Assembly (NCBI GenBank): GCA_029219125.1
Contig: JAQXSU010000122.1
Coordinates: 1 to 8,390 of the forward strand
Length of the DNA stretch: 8,390 nt
DNA from: Bacillota bacterium
GTDB taxonomy: Bacteria > Bacillota > Clostridia > Peptostreptococcales > Anaerovoracaceae
Direction of reading: 5' to 3'
The position numbers and the translations under genes are program-made. The notes beneath the pieces were generated by a model. That model searched no databases. It was not told the DNA's origin and saw only the letters and a list, made by a program, of their open reading frames with translations. Of this stretch, positions 1 through 6,395 are shown one piece after another; position 1 is the stretch's first letter; each line of letters begins with the position of its first letter.

Positions 1-632
1 ACCATGTCAGGCTGGGGTTTGCCCACAAAATACGGCAGCCGCCCCGTGGCATGCTCCAGCATCTGGCATATGGATCCGCAGTCAGGCACTGCGCCCCAGG
101 CGGTGGGGCAGACCCAGTCGGGATTCGTCGCAAAATATTCCGTCCCGGCCGTCAGCAGGCGGCTGGCATCTTCCAGTTTCTGAAATGTCAGCTCCCGGTC
201 AAAGCCCGCAATGAGTATGTCGACCGTCTCCGGCGGACTGTCATTCGGTGCGTCCGGCGGGATTCCCTCCGATACATCCTGCAGACTGGTCACGATCCGA
301 AATCCTGCCGCTTCCATCTGCCGGCGAAAAGATTCCGTTCCCATCAGATAAATCTGCTTCTGCCGCGCCTCCGATGGGCCGTATCGCCGCTCCAGGAAGG
401 AAATCATGGCATCCACCGACGTGACAAAATCCTCAGGAACCGCCGGAATGCCCAGCCGTGCAAGTTTTGCTACGTAATCGGACACACCCCGGGAGGAATT
501 ATTGGTCAGAAAGAGATACCTGCCGCCCTGTGCCCGCACCTGCTGCAGGAAGGGCAGCGTGCCGGAAAACACGTGATCGTCCAGATAAATGGTCCCGTCC
601 ATATCCAGCAAAAACAGTTTTTTTCGTCTCAA
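1..632 (-). CDS. HAD-IIA (NagD-like) sugar-phosphate phosphatase, C-terminus beyond window
   Basis: The visible part is 210 residues. HAD motif I is seen as LLDMDGTIYLD, with nucleophile Asp10 and acid/base Asp12. Motif II is FLTNNSSR, with Thr43. An ATNPDW motif lies at residues 168-173, typical of the HAD-IIA (NagD / p-nitrophenylphosphatase) branch. Motif III begins at GKPQPDMV with Lys205, and the window ends there, so the last Mg-binding aspartates (motif IV) are not visible. The family consists of cytoplasmic Mg-dependent phosphatases of small phosphorylated metabolites; the substrate cannot be told from sequence. The start is a TTG at 632-630: a strong AGGGAGG ribosome-binding site sits 8 nt upstream, an in-frame TAA lies about 36 nt upstream, and the first in-frame ATG is already inside motif I. 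The gene has its own promoter just after the terminator of the preceding gene, so it is probably not co-transcribed with it. Confidence 0.9.
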   Translation of the reverse strand, partial: MRRKKLFLLDMDGTIYLDDHVFSGTLPFLQQVRAQGGRYLFLTNNSSRGVSDYVAKLARLGIPAVPEDFVTSVDAMISFLERRYGPSEARQKQIYLMGTESFRRQMEAAGFRIVTSLQDVSEGIPPDAPNDSPPETVDILIAGFDRELTFQKLEDASRLLTAGTEYFATNPDWVCPTAWGAVPDCGSICQMLEHATGRLPYFVGKPQPDM

Positions 633-664
633 TCCTTCCGCCTCCCTTCGAGTCCGCTGTTTTT

Positions 665-693
665 ATTATACCGAAATTCTATGCCGCAGGCAA
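665..693 (-). promoter_or_regulatory. Sigma-A-type promoter for the HAD phosphatase gene
   Basis: On the minus strand, TTGCCT (688-693) is followed after exactly 17 nt by a perfect TATAAT (665-670). Transcription would start near 658, giving a leader of about 25 nt that carries the ribosome-binding site. The -35 box lies only a few bases beyond the U-tract of the terminator of the upstream gene. Confidence 0.75.
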
Positions 694-694
694 T

Positions 695-737
695 ATAAAA
701 AACCGGAAGCACCCTTATTCAAAAGGGTGTTCCGGTT
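695..737 (-). terminator. Intrinsic terminator of the secreted-protein gene
   Basis: The stem is AACCGGAA (701-708) with TTCCGGTT (730-737), continued by CACCCTT (710-716) with AAGGGTG (723-729). There is one bulged base at 709 and a six-base loop. Read on the minus strand it is followed by a run of T (702-697). It begins 13 bp after the stop codon of the 751-1656 gene and faces the right way. Confidence 0.85.
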
Positions 738-750
738 ATTTCATCATGTT

Positions 751-1656
751 CTATACCTGCTGGGTCTGCTTGGTCTTCACATTATAGGTGTAGGTAACGA
801 AATTCCAATTACCTGCATCGACACGGTAGGTGATCACGCTGCCTTTCATGGTCAGATCCTGTGCATTGTTCAGGGTTACTACCAGCTTGTCGTCCTTTCC
901 GCTTGCGGTGCATCTGTAAACCTTTATAGAGGAAGAGGTGTATTTGGAATAATACAGCTTTCCGTCATAATATCCCAGTGCATTGGCTTTTTTTGCAATG
1001 GAAACACTCTTGAAAGATTTGCAGTCGTAAGCACGAAGCTGGACGCTGCCATCCGAATTATCTTTCAGATAATAGATATATCTGGTGCCGCCGGCCGCAT
1101 AGTCGAAGACGAAATTGCTTAATCTCTTCTTCAGTGTTCCGGACTTCAGACCGATGGAATACAGACCGTCTTTTGTGCTTGGTTCCTCATCTTTGCCGAC
1201 GTATCTGTCGAAAAACAGCACATTATTATAAACAGAAACCAGGTTGATATAGGTTTCTGTGCCTTCCGGCGTTTTTATGGTCTTAATCTTTTTCAGACCG
1301 GTTCCGTCTGTCTTACAGGAGTAAATGACATAACAGCTGTTTACGCTGTCATTTACGGAGAAATACACGGTATTTCCATTGGAAATCAGTTTATGGGAAA
1401 GCCATACCATATCGCTGCCTCCGGCTGCACAGTCGAAGAGAAGCGTTCCTTCTCCATCCTGACTGTCACCGCAGCGCAGCTGCTTATAGTCGGACGTCCA
1501 GAAATACGTATTTCCAAGCTTTGTGCTGTCGTGATACAGAGAACCTGTCTGATAGGTTGCGGCATCGGCTTTCGCAGGAATCAGACAGCAAAGGAGCAGA
1601 AGAACAAAAATCGCTCCAAAAATGTGTGCGGTGTTTTTCAGTAAGTTCGTCTTCAT
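751..1656 (-). CDS. Secreted protein with beta-propeller-like repeats (DUF5050-like), function unknown
   Basis: The protein has 301 residues from the chosen start. The N-terminus is a classical signal peptide: MKTNLLKN, a hydrophobic core at about residues 11-27, then AKADA with likely cleavage after Ala32. There is no lipobox (LLCC does not fit), so a soluble exported protein is expected. The mature part repeats a pattern of aromatic strand pairs and short basic segments, for example YFWTSDYKQLRC, VIYSCKTDGTGLKKI, GLYSIGLKSGTLKK, YYLKDNSDGSVQLRAYD and LYYSKYTSSSIKVYRC. This resembles the YWTD/TolB-like propeller blades of clostridial DUF5050 proteins. The ATG at 1656 is preferred because GAGG lies 8 nt upstream. 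An in-frame ATG at 1686 has no ribosome-binding site and falls inside the predicted -10 box. No enzymatic motif was seen; a ligand-binding or envelope role is only a guess. Confidence 0.75.
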   Translation of the reverse strand: MKTNLLKNTAHIFGAIFVLLLLCCLIPAKADAATYQTGSLYHDSTKLGNTYFWTSDYKQLRCGDSQDGEGTLLFDCAAGGSDMVWLSHKLISNGNTVYFSVNDSVNSCYVIYSCKTDGTGLKKIKTIKTPEGTETYINLVSVYNNVLFFDRYVGKDEEPSTKDGLYSIGLKSGTLKKRLSNFVFDYAAGGTRYIYYLKDNSDGSVQLRAYDCKSFKSVSIAKKANALGYYDGKLYYSKYTSSSIKVYRCTASGKDDKLVVTLNNAQDLTMKGSVITYRVDAGNWNFVTYTYNVKTKQTQQV

Positions 1657-1681
1657 AAGTATGCCCTCATTCTTTTCCATT

Positions 1682-1710
1682 TTCATAGTGCCAAAAAAGG
1701 GGACTGTAAA
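1682..1710 (-). promoter_or_regulatory. Possible promoter of the secreted-protein gene, overlapping the upstream terminator
   Basis: On the minus strand, TTTACA (1705-1710) is spaced 17 nt from TATGAA (1682-1687). The -35 match is 5/6 and the -10 match is 4/6. The -35 lies in the loop and stem of the etfA terminator. A start near 1675 would still include the ribosome-binding site used by the ATG at 1656. Confidence 0.45.
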
Positions 1711-1719
1711 ACAGTCCCC
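1693..1719 (-). terminator. Intrinsic terminator of the bcd-etfB-etfA operon
   Basis: A perfect 8-bp stem, GGGGACTG (1699-1706) with CAGTCCCC (1712-1719), encloses a five-base loop. On the minus strand it is followed by six T (1698-1693). It lies 37 bp after the etfA stop codon. Confidence 0.9.
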
Positions 1720-1756
1720 CTTCTGTTTGATTTTTTATTGAATCGCCGAAACGATC

Positions 1757-3058
1757 TTATTTCGTAGTAGCGTCGTACAGAGCTTCTGCGTTATCCCATT
1801 CCTTGATGATTTCAGGGATTACCTTGTACAGGTCGCCTACGATTGCATAGTCAGCAACTTCCATGATCGGAGCATCCGGATCCTTGTTGATCGCAACGAT
1901 GCAGTTGGAGGTCTGCATACCAGCCAGGTGCTGAATAGCGCCGGAGATACCGCATGCAAAGTAGATTTCAGGCTTTACAGTGGTACCGGTCTGGCCTACC
2001 TGGTGGGAGTGATCAATCCAGCCAGCATCTACTGCTGCACGGGAAGAACCAACTACGCCGCCAACCTTGTCAGCGAATTCCTTAATCAGTTCGAAACCGG
2101 AAGCATCGCCCAGACCACGTCCGCCGGAGCAGATGATCTTAGCGTCAGTCAGGGATACCATTTCCTTCATGGATTTTACGATATCCTTGATTTCGATTCT
2201 GATATCGGAAGCCTTGATGTCCGGCTTAACATTTACGATTTCACCGGTAGCACCAGGAACTCTTTCCTGCTTCTGCATTACGCCAGGTCTTACAGTGGAC
2301 ATCTGCGGTCTGGTCTTCGGGCAGATGATGGTAGCCATCAGGTTACCGCCGAATGCCGGACGAGTCTGCTTGATTCCGGTGGATGGATCGTTCGGATCCA
2401 GCGTGGAAGTGTCCAGAGTGGTGTTTGCCTTTGCGAATTCGATGTACTTGGAAACCTTAACGTCCAGATGAGTACAGTCAGCAGTCAGACCGGTGTTGCA
2501 TCTTGCAGCGATACGAGGTGCGAAGTCACGGCCGATGTGGGTAGCACCGTACAAAACGATTTCAGGCTTGTATTCGTCGATCAGCTGCTTCATAACCTTG
2601 GTGTAGCCGTCGGTGGTGTAGTTTTCCAGTAATGGATCCTGTACCATGTAAACCTTTTCTGCACCATATTCGAAGCATTCCTGAGCCAGGTGGTCGATGT
2701 TGTTACCGATCAGTACTGCGCAGATCTGAGTATCATCGCTGATATCCTTAGCCAGCTTCTTACCTTCGCCCAGCAGTTCCAGAGCTACGTTCTGGATCTT
2801 GCCCTGTCTCTGTTCTGCGAATACCCAGATGTGCTTGTATGCAGACAGGTCAACAGCAGCATCCTGCTTCTTTTCCTGGATTGCACCAAACTTACATGCG
2901 GTTAAGCACTGGTTACAGAAGGAGCACTTTGCATTAACTTTTGCAACCTTACCCAGCTTGTTGCCATCATAAGGTTCGAATTCGAAGGCATCATACGGAC
3001 AGGACTTAAAGCACAGTCCGCAGCCAATACATTTTTCTTTTAAAATTTCAATAGCCAT
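1757..3058 (-). CDS. etfA: Electron transfer flavoprotein alpha subunit with N-terminal 2[4Fe-4S] ferredoxin domain
   Basis: The protein has 433 residues, roughly 100 more than a plain EtfA. The extra N-terminal part carries two [4Fe-4S] motifs: Cys10/13/16/20 followed by Pro, and Cys45/48/51/55. The EtfA N-terminal domain follows. The C-terminal FAD domain begins near residue 307, with SGGRGLGD (311-318), GSSR (337-340), GQTG (355-358) and the EtfA signature IYFACGISGAIQH (365-377). The subunit passes electrons between EtfB and the acyl-CoA dehydrogenase in the cytoplasm. The ferredoxin extension is known from clostridial and acetogen Etfs such as CarE of caffeyl-CoA reductase, and it suggests a direct route to or from ferredoxin. 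The ribosome-binding site GGAGG is 7 nt upstream of the ATG, and the gap to etfB is 15 nt. It is the last gene of the operon. The symbol is by family; a car- or acr-type name may be more apt. Confidence 0.95.
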   Translation of the reverse strand: MAIEILKEKCIGCGLCFKSCPYDAFEFEPYDGNKLGKVAKVNAKCSFCNQCLTACKFGAIQEKKQDAAVDLSAYKHIWVFAEQRQGKIQNVALELLGEGKKLAKDISDDTQICAVLIGNNIDHLAQECFEYGAEKVYMVQDPLLENYTTDGYTKVMKQLIDEYKPEIVLYGATHIGRDFAPRIAARCNTGLTADCTHLDVKVSKYIEFAKANTTLDTSTLDPNDPSTGIKQTRPAFGGNLMATIICPKTRPQMSTVRPGVMQKQERVPGATGEIVNVKPDIKASDIRIEIKDIVKSMKEMVSLTDAKIICSGGRGLGDASGFELIKEFADKVGGVVGSSRAAVDAGWIDHSHQVGQTGTTVKPEIYFACGISGAIQHLAGMQTSNCIVAINKDPDAPIMEVADYAIVGDLYKVIPEIIKEWDNAEALYDATTK

Positions 3059-3073
3059 TGTATTTCCTCCTAA

Positions 3074-3880
3074 TTAGATGATGTGCTTACCCTTAAGCTG
3101 AATTAACAGATTCTTAGCCTGTTCATTTTCAGTGTCGCCGGCAACCTTCTGGCCAGGAGCCTTCGGAGCAGGTGTGAATGAACGGAATACGTTTGTCGGG
3201 GAAGCTTCCAGACCTACCTTGGTCAGGTCAACTTCGATATCCTTTGCGTTCCAGACTTTGATGTCCTTTGCGCCGAAGATACCCTTCATGTGCATGTATC
3301 TAGGCTCGTTTAATTCCTTGATCGCGGTCAGCATGCAAGGAGTCTGCAGGTGAATCAGTTCATAACCGTCTTCCAGCTGTCTCTTAACGGTGATGTCCTT
3401 CATGTTGTCTGCAATTTCAAATTCTTCTACGTAAGTAACCTGCGGCAGATCCAGCTTTTCAGCAATCTGCGGACCAACCTGTGCGGTATCTCCGTCGATA
3501 GCCTGACGACCGGCAAAGATCAGGTCAGCAGGACCGTTTTCTTTTTCCCACTTGCGTACAGCAGCTTCCAGAGTATTGGAAGTAGCCCAGGTATCGGAAC
3601 CGCCGACAGCTCTGTCGGATACCAGGATACCTTCGTCTGCACCCTTCGCAATACATTCGAATAATAAGTCGCTTGCCTGCGGAGGTCCCATGGAGATAAC
3701 GGTGATATGAGTATCAGGATGCTTATCCTTGATTTTTAAAGCTTCTTCCAGAGCGTTCGCATCGTCGTGGTTCAGAATGGATGGAACACCGTCTCTGATT
3801 AATGTTCCTGTCTTAGGGTTAATCTTGATAACGTTTGTATCAGGAACCTGTTTTGCACATACAATAATGTTAAATGCCAT
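3074..3880 (-). CDS. etfB: Electron transfer flavoprotein beta subunit
   Basis: The protein has 268 residues, the usual EtfB length. The N-terminus FNIIVCAKQVPDT is typical of the family. The nucleotide-binding segment FAGRQAIDGDTAQVG lies at 122-136. The EtfB signature fits throughout residues 165-185 (VKR, then LEDGYEL, then TPCMLT). EtfB forms the heterodimer with EtfA; in bifurcating Etfs this subunit carries the FAD that oxidises NADH, while in plain Etfs it binds AMP. Which applies here was not decided from motifs, although the anaerobic setting and the ferredoxin-fused partner favour the former. The ATG at 3880 was chosen because AGGAGG lies 8 nt upstream; a reading six codons longer would include the ribosome-binding site itself. 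Only 20 nt separate it from bcd. Confidence 0.95.
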   Translation of the reverse strand: MAFNIIVCAKQVPDTNVIKINPKTGTLIRDGVPSILNHDDANALEEALKIKDKHPDTHITVISMGPPQASDLLFECIAKGADEGILVSDRAVGGSDTWATSNTLEAAVRKWEKENGPADLIFAGRQAIDGDTAQVGPQIAEKLDLPQVTYVEEFEIADNMKDITVKRQLEDGYELIHLQTPCMLTAIKELNEPRYMHMKGIFGAKDIKVWNAKDIEVDLTKVGLEASPTNVFRSFTPAPKAPGQKVAGDTENEQAKNLLIQLKGKHII

Positions 3881-3900
3881 TTCAATTTCCTCCTGCAATC

Positions 3901-5043
3901 TTATTTCTTGAAAGTCTTACCAGCGATTACCATTCTCTGAACTTCAGAAGTACCTTCGTAGATTTCGGTAATCTTAGCGTCTCTCATCATTCTTTCAACC
4001 GGATAATCCTTGGTGTAGCCGTATCCACCGTGGTACTGTACGCACTTGGTAGTTACAGCCATTGCAGTTTCAGCAGCGTATAACTTAGCCATTGCAGCAG
4101 CTTCGCCATAAGCCATGTGCTTATCCTTCATGTCAGCAGCTCTGTAAACCAGCAGTCTTGCAGCTTCGATTCTGGTCTTCAGGTCAGCCATTTCGAACTG
4201 CAGAGCCTGGAACTGGGACAGCTTCTTGCCAAACTGTTTTCTTGCATTCATGTATTCAACAGTTACGTCGAATGCACCCTGTGCGATACCCAGAGCCTGG
4301 GAAGCGATACCGATACGGCCGCCGTCCAGAGTGGACATTGCAACCTTGAAACCGTCGCCAACCTGACCTAACAGTCTGTCAGCAGGGATTTCGCAGTTCT
4401 GGAAAATCAGTTCTGTTGTGGAAGATGCGCAGATACCCATCTTGTCTTCGGTCTTACCGATGGAGAATCCAGGGTCGCCTTTTTCAACGATGAATGCGGA
4501 AATTCCGTGGTTGCCCTTCTTCTTGTCGGTCATAGCCATTACAACGAATACGTCAGCATATCCGCCGTTGGTGATGAATACCTTGGCACCGTTCAGGATC
4601 CACTTGTCGCCAACCAGTTCTGCTCTGGTCTGCTGACCGGAAGCGTCAGTACCTGCGTTTGGTTCGGTCAGACCGAATGCACCCAGCTTCTTGCCGCTTA
4701 ATAAGTCAGGCAGATATTTCTGCTTCTGTTCTTCATTACCCCAGTTGAAGATAGGCCAGCAGCAGAGGGAAGTGTGTGCGGAGCAGATAACACCTGTGGA
4801 CGCACATACTCTGGATAATTCTTCTACGGTAATTGCGTAGGAAATGTGGTCGCCGCCCATTCCACCGTATTCGGTAGGGAACGGAATACCTAACAGGCCG
4901 AATTTGGCCATTTTTTCTACAGTTTCAACAGGGAATCTGTGTTCCTTGTCGATATCTGCAGCTAACGGTTCAACTTCGTTCGTGGCAAAGTCTCTTACCA
5001 TTTTTCTTACGAATTCTTGTTCCTTCGTTAGTTGAAAATTCAT
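3901..5043 (-). CDS. bcd: Acyl-CoA dehydrogenase, butyryl-CoA dehydrogenase type (short-chain enoyl-CoA reductase)
   Basis: The protein has 380 residues, full length for the short-chain acyl-CoA dehydrogenase family. Signature 1 is GLTEPNAGTD (124-133). Signature 2 spans 336-355 (QYHGGYGY, then Asp346 and Arg351 to Asp355). The catalytic base is the glutamate of IYEGT, Glu363, at the position used by short-chain and butyryl-CoA dehydrogenases. The enzyme binds FAD and, in Clostridia, runs as a crotonyl-CoA-type reductase supplied with electrons by the Etf encoded just downstream. AGGAGG lies 7 nt before the ATG. No thl, crt or hbd genes are in the window, so the substrate could also be another enoyl-CoA, as in the similarly ordered caffeyl-CoA (carCDE) and acryloyl-CoA reductase systems. 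The family and the electron partner are certain; the exact acyl group is not. Confidence 0.93.
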   Translation of the reverse strand: MNFQLTKEQEFVRKMVRDFATNEVEPLAADIDKEHRFPVETVEKMAKFGLLGIPFPTEYGGMGGDHISYAITVEELSRVCASTGVICSAHTSLCCWPIFNWGNEEQKQKYLPDLLSGKKLGAFGLTEPNAGTDASGQQTRAELVGDKWILNGAKVFITNGGYADVFVVMAMTDKKKGNHGISAFIVEKGDPGFSIGKTEDKMGICASSTTELIFQNCEIPADRLLGQVGDGFKVAMSTLDGGRIGIASQALGIAQGAFDVTVEYMNARKQFGKKLSQFQALQFEMADLKTRIEAARLLVYRAADMKDKHMAYGEAAAMAKLYAAETAMAVTTKCVQYHGGYGYTKDYPVERMMRDAKITEIYEGTSEVQRMVIAGKTFKK

Positions 5044-5139
5044 TTAAATGCCTCCTTAAATTATAATAACGGATCCAGTATGCGGAACCGTATTTCTGAC
5101 CTGTGTTACTCACATAAAGTCATAACAACATACAATAAT

Positions 5140-5168
5140 ATTAAACCACTTTTTTGTTAATAATGCAA
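5140..5168 (-). promoter_or_regulatory. Predicted sigma-A promoter of bcd-etfB-etfA
   Basis: On the minus strand, TTGCAT (5163-5168) lies 17 nt from TTTAAT (5140-5145, 5/6 match to TATAAT). Transcription would begin near 5133 and leave a leader of about 90 nt. A weak imperfect hairpin (5070-5076 with 5084-5090) is visible in that leader. The surroundings are AT-rich and the -35 box overlaps a Rex operator. Confidence 0.6.
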
Positions 5169-5171
5169 CAA
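5154..5171. promoter_or_regulatory. Rex (redox-sensing repressor) operator
   Basis: TTGTTAATAATGCAACAA matches the Firmicutes Rex consensus TTGTTAA-N4-TTAACAA at 12 of 14 defined positions, with a perfect left half and TTGTTGC as the other half read inward. It covers the -35 box of the bcd promoter. Rex is known to bind when NADH/NAD is low and to repress butyrate-pathway and fermentation genes in Clostridia, so this operon would be derepressed when NADH builds up. Confidence 0.75.
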
Positions 5172-5201
5172 AATTTTGTCCTTTCGCAGCACAAAATGTC
5201 G

Positions 5202-5240
5202 AAAAAAATTCCCCCTCTGTCCGGAAAGAGACCGGGAGAA
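5202..5240 (-). terminator. Probable intrinsic terminator of the spoIIA operon
   Basis: On the minus strand, TTCTCCC (5240-5234) can pair with GGGGGAA (5215-5209), with one G-U pair. Three further pairs (TCT with AGA) lie inside past a GG bulge. Seven T follow (5208-5202). It starts 36 bp after the sigF stop codon. The stem is less regular than those of the other two terminators. Confidence 0.6.
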
Positions 5241-5275
5241 AATATTTTGTGAAAAAACACGAAAATTGCATAAAA

Positions 5276-5956
5276 TCATAGTTCTCCCGACACTTTCGGC
5301 GCCATCGCCCGGAGAGTCTTTTTTTCTATCCTGCATACCTGGACCTGAGAGATACCCAGTAAGTCTGCCACCTGCTGCTGGGTGTAGTCCTTATAATACC
5401 GCAGCACGATCACCTGCCGTGCCCTGGGCTCCAGAGATGCCACTGCACTGGCCAGATCGATCCTGGCGATATCCTGCTCCTCCCGATCTGTCCACATGGC
5501 TGCATCGGTTTCGGCTGCGATCCCATCCACGTCCTGCATATTCTTCAGAGCATCTGATGCCTGGCATGCCTCCAGCACCCGTTCTGCGGTAAGCCCTGTC
5601 ATCTCTGCAAGCTGTGTCAGGTGAGGTGATAATCCATGAAGCTTGATAAAATCGCTCTCAGCCCGCCGTACCAGTGCTGCATCCGCTTTCAGGCTGCGGC
5701 TCATTTTCATGCTCCCCTGGTCCCGAAGCTGTGACCGGATCTCGCCGGCAATCATGGGCACCGCATAAGTGGAAAACTGCAGCCCACGCTCTTCGTCAAA
5801 CCGCTGTGCCGCCTTCAGCAGGCCGATATAACCGATCTGTATCAGATCCTCCGGATCTTCGCCATAGGTCCTTGCCAGGCGAAGGGCCACAGACTTCACC
5901 AGCCCGCCGTGCTTCTCCACCACAGCTTCCAGTTCTTCTTTTGTCCACACGCCCAT
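5276..5956 (-). CDS. sigF: Forespore-specific RNA polymerase sigma factor SigF
   Basis: The protein has 226 residues, somewhat shorter than the roughly 255 of Bacillus subtilis SigF. Region 2, the core-binding and -10-reading part, spans about 35-80 (EDLIQIGYIGLLKAAQRFD, then FSTYAVPMIAGEIR). Region 3 spans about 84-130 and starts with MKMSRSLK, very close to the matching SigF segment. Region 4, with its helix-turn-helix, spans about 174-218 (LEPRARQVIVLRYY, then QQQVADLLGISQVQVCRIEKK). SigF directs the first forespore gene set and is held inactive by SpoIIAB. Gene order after spoIIAA and spoIIAB settles the identity against SigB and SigG. The ATG follows the spoIIAB stop by one base (TGA-T-ATG) with only GGAA as a weak ribosome-binding site, so translation is probably coupled. 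Confidence 0.95.
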   Translation of the reverse strand: MGVWTKEELEAVVEKHGGLVKSVALRLARTYGEDPEDLIQIGYIGLLKAAQRFDEERGLQFSTYAVPMIAGEIRSQLRDQGSMKMSRSLKADAALVRRAESDFIKLHGLSPHLTQLAEMTGLTAERVLEACQASDALKNMQDVDGIAAETDAAMWTDREEQDIARIDLASAVASLEPRARQVIVLRYYKDYTQQQVADLLGISQVQVCRIEKKTLRAMAPKVSGEL

Positions 5957-5957
5957 A

Positions 5958-6395
5958 TCAGATTCCGTAATATGTATCCAGCTTCTTGATCATGGTCACC
6001 GTGGTCCCCTCTCCCGGACGGCTGTCCACCCTGATCTTGTCCATGAAGCTTTCCATGACAGTAAACCCCATGCCGGAGCAGTTTTCTCCCGTGTCGGTGG
6101 TGTACATAGGTTCCATGGCTCTGGCGATGTTTTCGATTCCTACGCCGCGGTCCGTCACCCGGATCATGATCGTATCCCTGGCGGGCATCATGAATTCCAG
6201 GGTCATGTCCCCCTTGATCTCGCCGGGATACGCATGGAGAGCCACGTTGCTCACTGCTTCGGAGACTGCTGTTTTGATTTCTGTCAGTTCGTCCACCGTG
6301 GGATCCAGCTCCGCCGCATAAGCGCCTGCCACTGCCCTGGCCAGGCTCTGGCTTTCCAGTGTTCCTTCCAGCTGTACTTTCATTTTCCTTTCCAT
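5958..6395 (-). CDS. spoIIAB: Anti-sigma-F factor and serine kinase SpoIIAB
   Basis: The protein has 145 residues and a GHKL/HATPase fold. The N box SEAVSNVALHAY places Glu46 and Asn50 at the catalytic and Mg-binding positions. The G1 box is DRGVGI (82-87) and the G2 box is GMGF (108-111). The segment LDPTVDELTEIK is nearly the same as in Bacillus SpoIIAB as I recall it, and Arg20, important for sigma contact there, falls on the same number. SpoIIAB binds SigF and phosphorylates SpoIIAA. The ATG at 6395 was chosen over a GTG at 6401: AGAGG sits 7 nt before the ATG but directly abuts the GTG, and the residue numbering agrees with the family. The start overlaps the spoIIAA stop by one base (TGATG), which is classic coupling. 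Confidence 0.95.
   Translation of the reverse strand: MERKMKVQLEGTLESQSLARAVAGAYAAELDPTVDELTEIKTAVSEAVSNVALHAYPGEIKGDMTLEFMMPARDTIMIRVTDRGVGIENIARAMEPMYTTDTGENCSGMGFTVMESFMDKIRVDSRPGEGTTVTMIKKLDTYYGI

Noticed and set aside
51..698. A 215-codon open frame on the plus strand.
   Set aside because: It lies opposite the HAD phosphatase, whose motifs are clear, and it runs through the terminator and promoter region.
1206..1212. A TGTCGAA heptamer (0A box) in the secreted-protein gene.
   Set aside because: It is a single copy deep inside a coding region; one chance match is expected in a window of this size.
1657..1686. A start 10 codons further upstream for the secreted protein (MKMEKNEG).
   Set aside because: It has no ribosome-binding site, it adds charged residues before a complete signal peptide, and it overlaps the predicted -10.
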